NCBI GenBank assembly: GCA_964019415.1
Contig: OZ025877.1
Span: forward strand, 6,425,321-6,489,320
Length of the DNA stretch: 64,000 nucleotides
Direction: 5' to 3'
Source: Ianthella basta
Lineage: Eukaryota > Porifera > Demospongiae > Verongiida > Ianthellidae
Position 1 is the stretch's first letter, and the number at the start of each line of letters is the position of its first letter. Positions 16,601-25,200 of this stretch are shown piece after piece. A program made the position numbers and the translations under genes. The notes under the pieces are model-generated. The model was not told where the DNA came from, did not search any database, and was given only the letters and a program-made list of their open reading frames with translations.

Positions 16601-19185
16601 GTGAAGCATGTAGCTGCACCATACTTGGTGTCATAATACATCTTCTGCTTTTGCTGGGCCATCTCAATTATTCTGCTTCACTGCTTCATTAAGCTTTTGC
16701 TGCTTTGCTGCCCTTTCACCATGATCTGGTTCATTGCTGTCAAAGTACTCCTGTAGTTGCTGTGTCACATTGTAGTCACCCATGACATTGAAATCTACTG
16801 GTAGTTTAGTACGATCATCTTGGGCATACTTGGTCAAAGCATTCACAAGTGTCTGATTGAATCTTTCATCCAATCCATTGGATTGTGGATGGTAACACGT
16901 GGTCAGTCGATGCTTGATACTAAAAACTGTCATTAGCTCAGCATTGAGGAGGTTTCGAAATTCTTTCCCTTGGTCTGTAGTGATTACTCCTCTACAGAGG
17001 TCACTACTTTGACCCTTCTCCCTTTCCTCTGAACGAAAACTTCACCCTGTTCTGCTGTTAGCGTCGCCGCTCTCTTCCGCACTGCACGCTTTCGATCCTT
17101 GACTAGGTCAGAGGGGTAGCCATTGCCCAGCACGTACTCAATAGCAAGCTCCAATATAACGTCTTCTTCAGTACCAGGTTCTTCCTTCTGCTCCATCTCA
17201 ATCGTTACTCTCTACAGATTCTCCACTCTCTCTATAGGCGCTAGTGCCCGCCATTTCGTTCGGAGGGTGACCCGCTATTTCGCTCACACGCCATTTATAT
17301 CTGTGGAATGTAGGGAACTTATATTTCAGTAGTGGTCCAAATATTTCAAAATATTTGGACCGGGGGGAACGTATATTATGGTGGTCCAATTTTCACGTCA
17401 CAGGTCTTCTTTATCAAGGCCTCTAGGAAACCCAAGTCAGGTGGTCTGTTTCTTCCTTCTTGGAAGAGATGGCAGATGTTGTGTTCTCTATTCCTCATGC
17501 ACCTCAGGGGCCCCTACAGGTGCCACCCTCCCCCCCTTCGAATTTGTAGATCTGCCAGTGAACAAGCACATTTAAGCATACGAGCAAACGTGGCCTTCAG
17601 CCGCGCTCGCTTCGCGTCGCGTCGCCCAGTGGACAACGCAGGCCATCCATCACCATTTGGGTGATTGCAGCTGGGTGTCACTGCCTGGGTATAGTGCTGA
17701 TCTTGTTTGCACTGACATTGGCCACTGTCATGCACTTGCATGCACATAGCTATACATATAGCTAGCTACACCTACACCATGTTAAAGTAATTGCTTGGTC
17801 ACGTATTTCCTTAGCCAATAAGGCAGTGCCGAAGCTAAGCAAGCTTTCTACCCAATAGCTTACTTTGCCATAGAGGAAGGGCTTTCAGCAGCCTGGAGCG
17901 CTGACAGCTAAAGTACCCAAATAACGAAACAAAAATAGCCACGTACCGCTAGCCAGAGCAGTTACCTCGCACCAGATAATGACAGTAAACGTCTGCGCAA
18001 GTGCGCGTCGCGCCTGGGAGACCCAAACTGAGGAGCGCAGAGTGTCTTAGCCTCTAAGAAACGGCTGGCCGCGGGGGCACATGTATAATGCCAGAGCGGC
18101 CATATCTGCGGTTACGTCATTGCGTCGTCCAATCAAATGCCCGTTTTTAATGCCACGCACAAGCGTACGAACGAACGCACAGACTGGAAAAGATTAAATA
18201 TATTAAGGATTAAGGATTAAGGATTACACAGTAAATATCATCTTTGGCACTAACCTAAGTTTAAGCACACCTTTCAATATTGTATATTGCTTTAGGCTGA
18301 ACAGGCTATTGTTATTAGAATTTGCCGCATATGGCACATGGGATCAGATTTTCCATTGCAGATTGGTGTTTGCTGCATTGTTTTAATGTTTAGTGGCCTG
18401 GAATTGATCTGTGAAGTGTGTATGAATGATTTCTTGCATTTGGTGTTCCACAGTGGTTGCCGTACAGTGCTTGGCAAGTGGTTTACATCATTTGGAGGTG
18501 GTTTCTGCTGTGCTACTTTGGTGCCTGGTTGGCAGTGTCAATTCACAGATGGCACAATGCTCCCTTCTTCAACACTATCAAATGGGACTTTCTGACATGG
18601 GTCTTGTACCTCTTTGTGTCTGCTCTGTCATGCACAGTGAAGTTCATCTTGCACATGATGAATGACAGTGTCAGTACAGATGTGCAACAATTACAGATAA
18701 GGAAAAAGGACGTACAGAATGGAAACTGCGCAACTGTTCACGAAACTGGTGTCTCTTTTGATGACTGTACATATCGCAATGACAATGTGGCTTGGTATCA
18801 GAAGATTCATTGGGTTCTCTATAACATCAGCCTCCCTCTTGAAATTGGTATTGCAGCCCTCTACTGGTTCCCACTGTATAACCCAGCTGAGAATAATAGC
18901 ATTTCTGGATGCAATTTTAATCAGCATTTTGCCCCTGCAGTGATTGCTGTAGCAGATGTGTGGATCAGTGGCATTGTGCTCCACATCTACCATTTCTACT
19001 GGATCTCCTTGTTTGGACTATGGTATAGCTGGCGCTACCCTGTAGGAGGGGTTGATCAGTTTGGAGATAGTTATCCCTATAGCATCCTATATTACGGTTG
19101 CATTCCGTTTTGTATCCTGTACCTCATCAGCCTGCCCAGAAGGTGGCTCTCCAGCAGGCTCCACAAGTCATGTTATAAGGAGTAG
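7624..19185 (+). CDS. Rolling-stone-like multipass membrane protein 1 (2 exons)
   Basis: Exons 7624-7725 and 18454-19185 join in phase 0 (GCCTACTCACCG|gtaagc ... cacag|TGGTTGCCG), giving 277 aa. Exon 1 encodes a short Cys-containing N-terminus ending RHRDWRTVAYSP, shared with the two downstream paralogues; in-frame ATGs at 7582 and 7609 could extend it. Exon 2 carries the rolling-stone hallmarks: TWVLYLFVSALSCTVKF, HWVLYN, and HFY followed by a GG-D--G motif. In Drosophila rolling stone acts in myoblast fusion; the role here is unknown. Compared with its neighbours this copy lacks about 9 residues after the LFGLWY segment and about 18 before IPFCILYLISLP, removing most of the last membrane helices. 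It may be diverged or decaying. The 10.7-kb intron is full of mobile elements. Confidence 0.78.
7787..8220. repeat. Foldback element, copy 1 (about 208-bp inverted arms)
   Basis: Left arm 7787-7995 and right arm 8013-8220 are near-perfect reverse complements with a loop of about 17 bp. The outer end is CCACCAGTGCAAGTTACAG, which occurs again inside the arm. Related copies lie at 9653-9982 and 62467-62687. No protein is encoded; this is a palindromic non-autonomous element in intron 1 of rolling-stone-like gene 1. Confidence 0.9.
8221..8520. repeat. Cascade of degenerate foldback ends
   Basis: At least four spaced copies of TGTAACTTGCACTG followed by (TGG)n tracts occur in the same orientation, extending the right arm of the 7787-8220 foldback. 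Spacing is about 70-110 bp and irregular. Confidence 0.7.
8485..9440 (+). repeat. 371-bp tandem duplication with embedded ~130-bp units
   Basis: The segment starting TGGTCTGTTTTCTTTCAG at 8485 recurs at 8856 with few differences. Inside and after it, units carrying CCATTTTGNGACTAATTAAG recur near 8698, 8829, 9069, 9201 and 9331, about 130 bp apart within each block. No coding potential. Confidence 0.88.
9653..9982. repeat. Foldback element, copy 2
   Basis: Same family as 7787-8220: CCACCAGTGCAAGTTACAG ends, the same GCATGCCATTGAATT centre and matching arms, with a small deletion in the right arm and right-end truncation after CTGGCACATG. Confidence 0.88.
9983..10689. other. Intron 1 of rolling-stone-like gene 1, unique stretch
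   Basis: No gene, repeat or conserved motif was recognised. Short open frames here lack family features. Confidence 0.4.
10690..14132 (+). mobile_element. Non-LTR retrotransposon (CR1-like clade) with 2A peptide
   Basis: About 3.4 kb, in sense orientation in intron 1 of rolling-stone-like gene 1. Order: short 5' leader, one reading frame encoding hydrophobic leader, 2A, APE-type endonuclease and reverse transcriptase, then a short 3' UTR ending in tandem (ATTTCA)n at about 14110-14132. Short 3' repeats instead of poly(A) are typical of CR1/L2-like elements. The 5' boundary is approximate, since no target duplication could be fixed. Only three coding lesions are visible, so the insertion is fairly young. 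Confidence 0.88.
10748..13923 (+). pseudogene. Leader-2A-APE endonuclease-RT polyprotein, three lesions
   Basis: ATG at 10748 (or 10763, in better context) opens a hydrophobic N-terminus (RFWCSCLLILFLICRTSGL), then a basic stretch and WLLLLCGDVEANPGP, a perfect 2A ribosome-skipping motif (D-V-E-x-N-P-G-P) at 11023-11067. The frame continues as KCCSLNA, TGA (11150-11152), then SVMNKTLDLQAYL, so the stop interrupts one ORF; families of this type have Arg there, and CGA to TGA is a one-step change. Endonuclease motifs include VTETFLS and GDFNLPNINW. RT motifs include FSKAFDSVPH, SGVPQGSVLGPLLF and FADD. A second in-frame stop (TAG 12992-12994) lies between FSKAFD and SGVPQG, and a frameshift near 13470 moves the end to the frame finishing at 13923. 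By analogy the 2A would separate the leader from EN-RT. Confidence 0.9.
14133..15461. other. Intron 1 of rolling-stone-like gene 1, no gene seen
   Basis: Contains a C-rich homopolymer tract at about 14785-14810 and an AT-rich stretch with TTTGGCCAAATTG and CGCCAAATTTTC (14530-14580), reminiscent of the ends of the MITE at 61655-62237. Otherwise nothing recognised. Confidence 0.4.
15462..16013 (-). mobile_element. Penelope-like element fragment 1 (GIY-YIG part)
   Basis: Minus-strand remnant of a PLE C-terminus: LRQDLVKVKGRIP, then the GIY-YIG nuclease core GVVYEIPCNDCEEVYVGET and RTLEVRL. A frameshift near 15600-15640 moves the tail into another frame, where WQRTAEAIQIRKK and NTNLESGLAL match the usual WW-R--EAI-IRK end. 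The right edge is broken at 16013 by the Ginger-like insertion; a short continuation follows 17407. The RT domain is absent. Confidence 0.85.
16014..17402 (-). mobile_element. Ginger-like DNA transposon remnant, TSD GGTC
   Basis: A 1389-bp element with inverted termini starting TGTCATGAAAAAATTGGACC at the left and, reverse-complemented, TGTGACGTGAAAATTGGACC at the right. Both ends continue for about 75 bp with repeated ATATTTGGACC. It is flanked by GGTC at 16010-16013 and 17403-17406, a 4-bp target duplication. TGT ends, 4-bp TSDs and a retroviral-type integrase are Ginger features. It lies inside a PLE relic. Confidence 0.82.
16417..17196 (-). pseudogene. Ginger/KRBA2-like integrase, internally deleted
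   Basis: Three minus-strand blocks. 17196-16984: N-terminal part with YPSDLVKDRKRAVRKRA, a motif found upstream of integrases of KRBA2/GIN1-like genes. About 16990-16664: catalytic core half with VITTDQGKEF, HRLTTCYHPQSNGLDERFN and ALTKYAQ; the Asp of TDQ and the Glu of DERF are separated by exactly 35 residues, the D35E spacing of retroviral-type integrases. 16662-16417: tail with KMYYDTKYGAA and VLKKDFRRKKRR. The zinc-binding region and first catalytic Asp are missing at a junction near 16985, and the blocks are in different frames, so no active enzyme is expected. Confidence 0.82.
17407..18453. other. PLE relic continuation and 3' end of intron 1
   Basis: The first 50 bp continue the interrupted PLE on the minus strand (GFLEALIKKTLSAHYP across the join once one TSD copy is removed). 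17560-18150 is unusually GC-rich for this intron, with CGCGTCGCGTCGCC, GGTTACGTCATTGCGTC and CCAATCAAA, so it could be an internal promoter; no first exon was identified. A triple GGATTAA repeat lies at about 18203-18226. Confidence 0.4.
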
Positions 19186-20659
19186 CATTTCATATACATT
19201 TTAATAACATTTCAGGTATTATCAACAACACAATTGAAGTAGACTGTTTAAAGTAAGTGATGTGCATTCTATTTTTGCTTTGGTTTCGGTCAGTATTAAT
19301 TTTGTACTAGTTTTATATGATTGTTGCTGAATGTTACATATGTACATGCAGAATTGTACATTATAGGTTAAAGTATCTGATGGTGCATGGTACATATAAT
19401 TATGCATCTGTGTTGCACGCTAACTTCAGTTCGAAGCACTGCAGCCATGTACAGGACAGTAAAATTGACTGTAGTGTCAGCTAGCATGTGCACCTACATA
19501 CATATAATAGGCAGACATGCACCGTTGAAACAATCAAACACGTAGGTCACAAACTAAGAAGTAGCAAGTGGATCGTGCATGGCGTGCAGCGGAGCAATGC
19601 ATACATCAGCAGCAGGAAAATGAGATGTTCCTTGGAATGTCTTGCAAGCTGCATACAATTATTGAACCATGCAGTGTATTTGTCTCTTCCAAACCTACAA
19701 ACAATAACCAGGCCTATTGCGTTGGCCTGCCGTCTGGCCAAAGCTGGAAGAGTACAGTATGGGGAGCTCGAGCATGCACTGCAACAGCCAAACATGCATG
19801 TGGCTGCATTGTTGCAAATGGCATGCATGGTAGTCCTGGCCCTGCTTACACTACAGATCCTGAAGGCCAAGCCCAGAATCACTGAATACAGAGCCTTCTA
19901 ACTAACTAAGAAATAACATACATCCTCTATTATGTATTAGAAGTGGTATAAAGCATCCTAGATGCTTGGGTGTCCACATGCACTAGCTGGACTAGATCAG
20001 AGCACCAGCTAGCTGGAATATTTCCTTCTGTTCTTTTACAAAGCAGGACTGTTATTATTTATACAGCATACATTTGCAAGATTAGATTGCTAAGCATGAA
20101 ATAATGCTAATCCAATGCCTGAAGACAGTTTATACTTCATTGGGCTGGACCTCAGCACGAAGATATCCAGTGTTGGCCAGTTAGGTTGATCTGTCTGACT
20201 GGAGCATGGCAAGAGGATCTGCATGTGTGTCCTGAAGCAGGCTACGGCTGCATGATCATGAATCAGGATGTATGTAAGAGATCCTTCACGAAATTGATCC
20301 AGTTGATGGTGCACGTGGTGTTGTATGGTTGGCCATGTTTCTCAGAAAGAGGCTAGCTATAGCTGCGGTGTCTTGATTGAGGCTGTGCATGCACATAAGA
20401 GTGTTCCCGGAAAATGGCAGATTGAGCGCTGCACTTGGTCATGGTCGAACACAGCCGGTCAGCAATGGGGGATGTGGGGAGCAATGAGAAAAAGCAAAAG
20501 ATAGACTATTGACCCCTTTTTTATTATAGTGCTTACCGGCTTGTTGCAATTGAGTTCCATTTGACCTCTTGTATGCATATATATTATAAATAAAATTATT
20601 CGTGCAGCATAGTGCTTTTTTGTCCCTTTGATTGCTGCTTTACCTGTTGTTGTTTGGCT
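19186..20659. other. Spacer between rolling-stone-like gene 1 and its pseudogene
   Basis: No supported gene. Short frames on both strands around 19500-19900 have no family features. The first ~40 bp resemble sequence after the pseudogene stop at 21382, showing the duplication included part of the 3' UTR. Confidence 0.45.
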
Positions 20660-21382
20660 GTGTTGGATCGGCAAATCATTGGCAAGTGGTTCACATCATT
20701 TGGAGGTGGTTTCTGATGTGCTACTTCTGTGCCACAAACTGAACAATACCTACTTGATAAGCTACTTCATCTCAGCTAAAGGGGAGTTTCTGACATGGGT
20801 CTTGCACCTCGTTGTGTCTGCACTGTCATGCACTGTGAAGTTCATCTTCCGCATGATTGATGACAGCGTCGAGACGTACAGATGTACAACTGACAAGGAA
20901 AATGAATGTGAAAATGGGAACTCCGCAACTGTTCCTAAAATAGTGTCCCTTTTGATGAGTGTTGTATTGACAATGTGGCATGGTATCAGAAGATCCTTCG
21001 GGTTTATCTCTACTATATATCGGCCTCCTGCTTGAAATTGGCATTACGATCCTCTATATTGGTTCCAACTTTGTAACCCAGCTGAAAATAACAGCATTTC
21101 TGGAAGCAACTTTAACCAGCATCTTGCTCCTGCAGTGATTGCTGTAGCAGATGTGCGGATCAGTGGCATTTTATTCCATGTCTACCATTTCTACTGGATC
21201 TTCTTGTTTGGGCTAGTGTATAACAGGTATTCCCTGGGCCCTGTAGAAGGCCAGCGGTCAATCAGTTTGGAAATACTTATCCCTATGCCACCATATGCTA
21301 TGACTGCATTCCCTTTTGTATCCTGTACCTCATCAGCCTGCCCAGAAGGTGGCTCTCCAGCAGGCTCCACTACAAGGAGTAG
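20660..21382 (+). pseudogene. Rolling-stone-like pseudogene (exon-2 duplicate)
   Basis: Closest to exon 2 of the upstream gene: shared LTWVLHLVVSALSCTVKF, VYHFYWIFLFGLVY and the CAGGCTCCAC...AAGGAGTAG ending. Homology is clear from about 20680. Several frameshifts (for example after TVPKIVSLLMSV and before IAVADVRISGI) and small indels break the frame. The splice-acceptor region and first codons are degraded and no exon 1 copy lies between 19186 and here, so it probably arose by a partial tandem duplication of exon 2 plus 3' UTR. Confidence 0.82.
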
Positions 21383-21954
21383 CATTTGATGTACATATGT
21401 ATAGCTATAATAAGTATACATTAATATATTATTTTGCTGAGGTGGCTGTTGGACTAATATCCTTGTCCATTTAATTTTGTATTGACTTGAAATTAGATGA
21501 TTATATTTGCGAGTTTATCATAACGGTATGGTTTGTGCTGTCTCTTGGTCAAGCTGAGGGAGGTTGAGCGGTGCTGCAGTGGTCATGTGATATGTCATTG
21601 TTAATGGGGCCCGGGATCATGGAAACACCTTCTAGCCTAGGTACTAGTGAGGAATACATCCTGTATAATCGGTATAGTACGTATTATGGATAAATTATTC
21701 TCCTGCTCCCCTTGTTTGTGAAGTATATACGCAGCTAGCTAGCTATACAGCTGTCAAATGAGAAGGAATGAAGACGAATGCGAAGATGTCGAAGACCCTT
21801 CTAGTTAGACAAATACAGGCACACTGTCTTAGGTAAGGAGCTACTATGAACTTCTCTTAGTTCTGATGGTGACCTGTAACATGCGGTGCAGATCATGGTT
21901 CTATTGACAGACAGAATCCATACAAAGTCGGCTAACAAATCGATAGCGTCAAAC
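21383..21954. other. Spacer upstream of rolling-stone-like gene 2
   Basis: No gene recognised; the right part is likely distal promoter of the gene starting at 22229. Confidence 0.4.
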
Positions 21955-22192
21955 GCGGGGCTGGTGACGTGATTTGAGCCGGCAATCATCGCGCCTTCAC
22001 TGAATAGTGGCACCTGTGCTCGTCTTCGCCAGTCACCGGTGTACGCACGAATCTTCCCTTTAGATTCCTAGTTGCGGGGCTGGTGACGTCATTTGAGCCG
22101 GCAATCATCGCGCCTTCACTGAATAGTGGCACCTGTGCTCGTCTTCGCCAGTCACCGGTGTACGCACGAATCTTCCCTTTAAATTCCTAGGT
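21955..22192 (+). repeat. 119-bp tandem duplication in promoter of gene 2
   Basis: Two nearly identical 119-bp units (21955-22073 and 22074-22192) begin GCGGGGCTGGTGACGT, end just before the start codon region, and contain GAGCCGGCAATCATCGCG and AGTCACCGGTGTACGCACG. They differ at one informative base: TGACGTGA in unit 1, TGACGTCA in unit 2. Confidence 0.93.
22084..22091. promoter_or_regulatory. CRE-type palindrome TGACGTCA upstream of gene 2
   Basis: A full consensus CREB/ATF site 138 bp upstream of the start codon of rolling-stone-like gene 2, within the second 119-bp unit. The promoter of gene 3 has the same octamer at a similar distance. Function is inferred. Confidence 0.5.
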
Positions 22193-22228
22193 TTCACGTA
22201 AACGACCATCGGACTGCCTGGACGGAAC

Positions 22229-25200
22229 ATGGCCTGTTGTCGAGATTGTTGTACACCGTGTTGTAAACAGTGCACTGTGAAGACCAAACGAGAGTTCCAC
22301 TGGACCCGACTCCTGCTGAGGCACAGGGACTGGAGGACGGTAGCCTACTCACCGGTAAGCCTGGACGGGGTTACTATAGCTGGATTTGGGGAACTATAGC
22401 TATAACTAATGGGCCTATGCGTGTAGTATGTTGCATGCATATGCATTATGGTTTGAGCGGTTGATGGATGGTTTTCGCTGTATAATTACACATGTCAACG
22501 TATTATAGTTTACATTCGGCTTGTAGTGCCAAGTATTTACGAAGAGCTGTATGGTTCGAGGGTATTCCTTCGACACACGTACTGTGATGATAATGTCATG
22601 TCATTGATCAGCGGCTCAGTCAGTGGCCTCTTCTATGCACTTATAGTATTAGCTACTAGCAGCAAAATTTTTCTTTTAAAGCTAAAGGGACAGGGATTTG
22701 TCAGCTATACCAACATGATCAGTGCATAATATATGTCTGCTACTCCTGGTTTCTAATGAGTGCACGCACAGATCTGCCAATCACATTCATGTCTGCATGA
22801 AAGCATGACCATGTACACTCACTTGAAAACCGGAGTAATGAGCCTGGCTAGGTGTAGAATTGAAACAGCAAGTTTGTAAGGCGCTCTCTATAGGATTTCT
22901 GTCATTCCTCAGATTTCAGTTTCTATTTCATAGAATTCATGTGGTCATAGCAGGAAAGAACTCACTGATAGGTCACCTAACTGTTGTCTTTCAGGGCATC
23001 ACACTATAGAGATAACATCAATAGTGAAGGCTTTCACTGGAGCAAGCACTGTACCTGAAGCCACTGAAATGACATCCTGTGTGAATACACCTCCCACTCA
23101 TGATCACCCAACTATATATAGCAAGGTGTGATGGAGACAATGTATGGAATGTAGCTTCCTGTATATGTGATCCCTACCAGACCAAGAGCACACTCCCGTA
23201 TTCACACATGCACGTTAGCTCACACACAGTAAGCACATGCACTTGTGCAGAGATACGAAGCCCAGTATACCACCAGCACAAGTTACAAAAGGTGATTGCA
23301 ACCACCATGAGTGTTGTTGGAGTGTTTGATGGAACAATCAACTGCAACTTGCATATGGGCAAGCACAATATTGGCTATCTGCTTTATGCAAGTTTAGTAT
23401 AATACTCTTGCTTAACTTCTATTGGTGACAAACTCCTGCTAATTGCATGGGTGCCACATATCTCTGGTGGATTGGCACTTATGTAATCTCATTAACACTG
23501 ATGGACCATATACACTTGCTGTCCAAAAAGTTTCATGACTGTACACAACCTGTATTTGGTTTATATTTCTACAATGCCATGTATTAGCATAAATGTTTCA
23601 TGCATTCAATGTTGCGCTATATGAGCATTTATATTAGCACTTTGGATACAACTTGCGTGAGGATTGAGGCCTAATTAGGAGCCTGTCTATGTTGTTAGTT
23701 GGCAGTGGTGTGTTATGTGTGGGTGCATGCGGGTGTGGCTGTGACAGACACACACATAGACACACCCTATAGCTCACACTTGGTGCAATTTGTCTCTCCA
23801 TTAATTACATTAATGTTATAGTTTCTGTACCAGCTGCTGTCTATTTTATAGAACACAGCCAAATCTGTCTTGAGTTCAGCCCTATGTGTTGCTAATGGTT
23901 AGTCACTCGAGCCTTTATGCTCTACCTAAGTGCAAAGACTATGCCTCTTTTCTCATTGCATAATGTTATATATTTCAGTTATTTGCCGTTGCTAGGCATA
24001 CGTATCTATCACCGAACTTCACTAACCAAAACTTTGAATAAAACCAAACGTTTCGACTACTATACAGTTGTCATCGTCAGTGGCGAATACAAACCAAAGG
24101 ATAAGCTCGCTTTAAGTACACTAAAAAAAGGTGGGAAAAGGGTACGAAATCAAAACGGGAGTGACAGCTAATGACATATATGAATAAATTAACAGTTGAA
24201 ATTAAGGGGGGACAGAGTTAGTGATCTAAATAGAAAACAAAGAATTGTATAGCTGGGGCATTGAGCCTTTGTCCCTATTTAATGGTCTGACCTGTGATCT
24301 AATGTGTATGGATTCTAAGACTAGTCTCTGGTGTAAATGTGGCTGGTGTTCTAGTACCTTGACGTTGTCCCAATCTACTGGGTGGTGGGCTCCCCAGGCA
24401 TGCTCTGCCAGTGCAGAGGTGGCTGCTTGCCCTGACTCCACTGCCCGCCTGTGTTCATTCAGCCGTTGGTCAAGGCGTCTGCCGGTCTGACCGACATAGG
24501 TGGCAGGGCAGCCAGCACATGGGACCTGGTACACAACACCAGTGAGTTCCTTCTCTGGGACGCGGTCTTTTGGTCTTGACAGAAGCTGCCTGAGTGTCGT
24601 GTGTGGCCGGAAGGAGACCCTGACACCTACTGGAGTAAGGATGCATCTCACTGCCTCCGACACCCCTCGCACGTAGGGTAGTGTGATGACTGGGCCCTGA
24701 GTGTCATCTCGTTCCACTGGTCTGGTGGACCGCACCGTTGAGTGGCGTTGGATCACCCCTTTGGGATAGCCGTTAGCAGTGAGTGCCTGCCTGACGTGCC
24801 TCGTCTCTTCATCCTTGCCCACCACAGACGAGTTGATGGTCTCTGCTCTGCTGTGTAGCGTTCTGACAACTGCGATTTTGTGGGCGAGGGGGTGGTGGGA
24901 TGCAAAGTCCAAGTACCTATCAGTGTGTAAAGGCTTCCTGTAAACTGTTGTCGACACCGAACCGTCAGGGTTATGACTTAGTAGCACATCAGCAGCTTCC
25001 CGTCCGACTCCACTTCTACTGTGAAGCGGATGCTAGGCTCTACCCCGTTCAGATGGTCCAGGAACCTCTGCACATCGTCGGCTGGTAGTACTGTGCATGT
25101 GTCGTGAACATACCGTTTCCAGAACCGGGGATGCACGTCTGTCGTTGCCAGAGCTCTCTGTTCCACATCTTCCATCACTAGTTGCTAGGCAGTTGCTATG

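Noticed and set aside
18338-18453. Coding sequence upstream of exon 2 of rolling-stone-like gene 1
   Set aside because: The frame does not continue into exon 2 and the acceptor CACAG at 18449-18453 matches the other paralogues.
22540-22575. tRNA B-box-like GGTTCGAGGGTATTCC
   Set aside because: No A box or cloverleaf could be drawn around it; no tRNA gene was recognised anywhere in the window.
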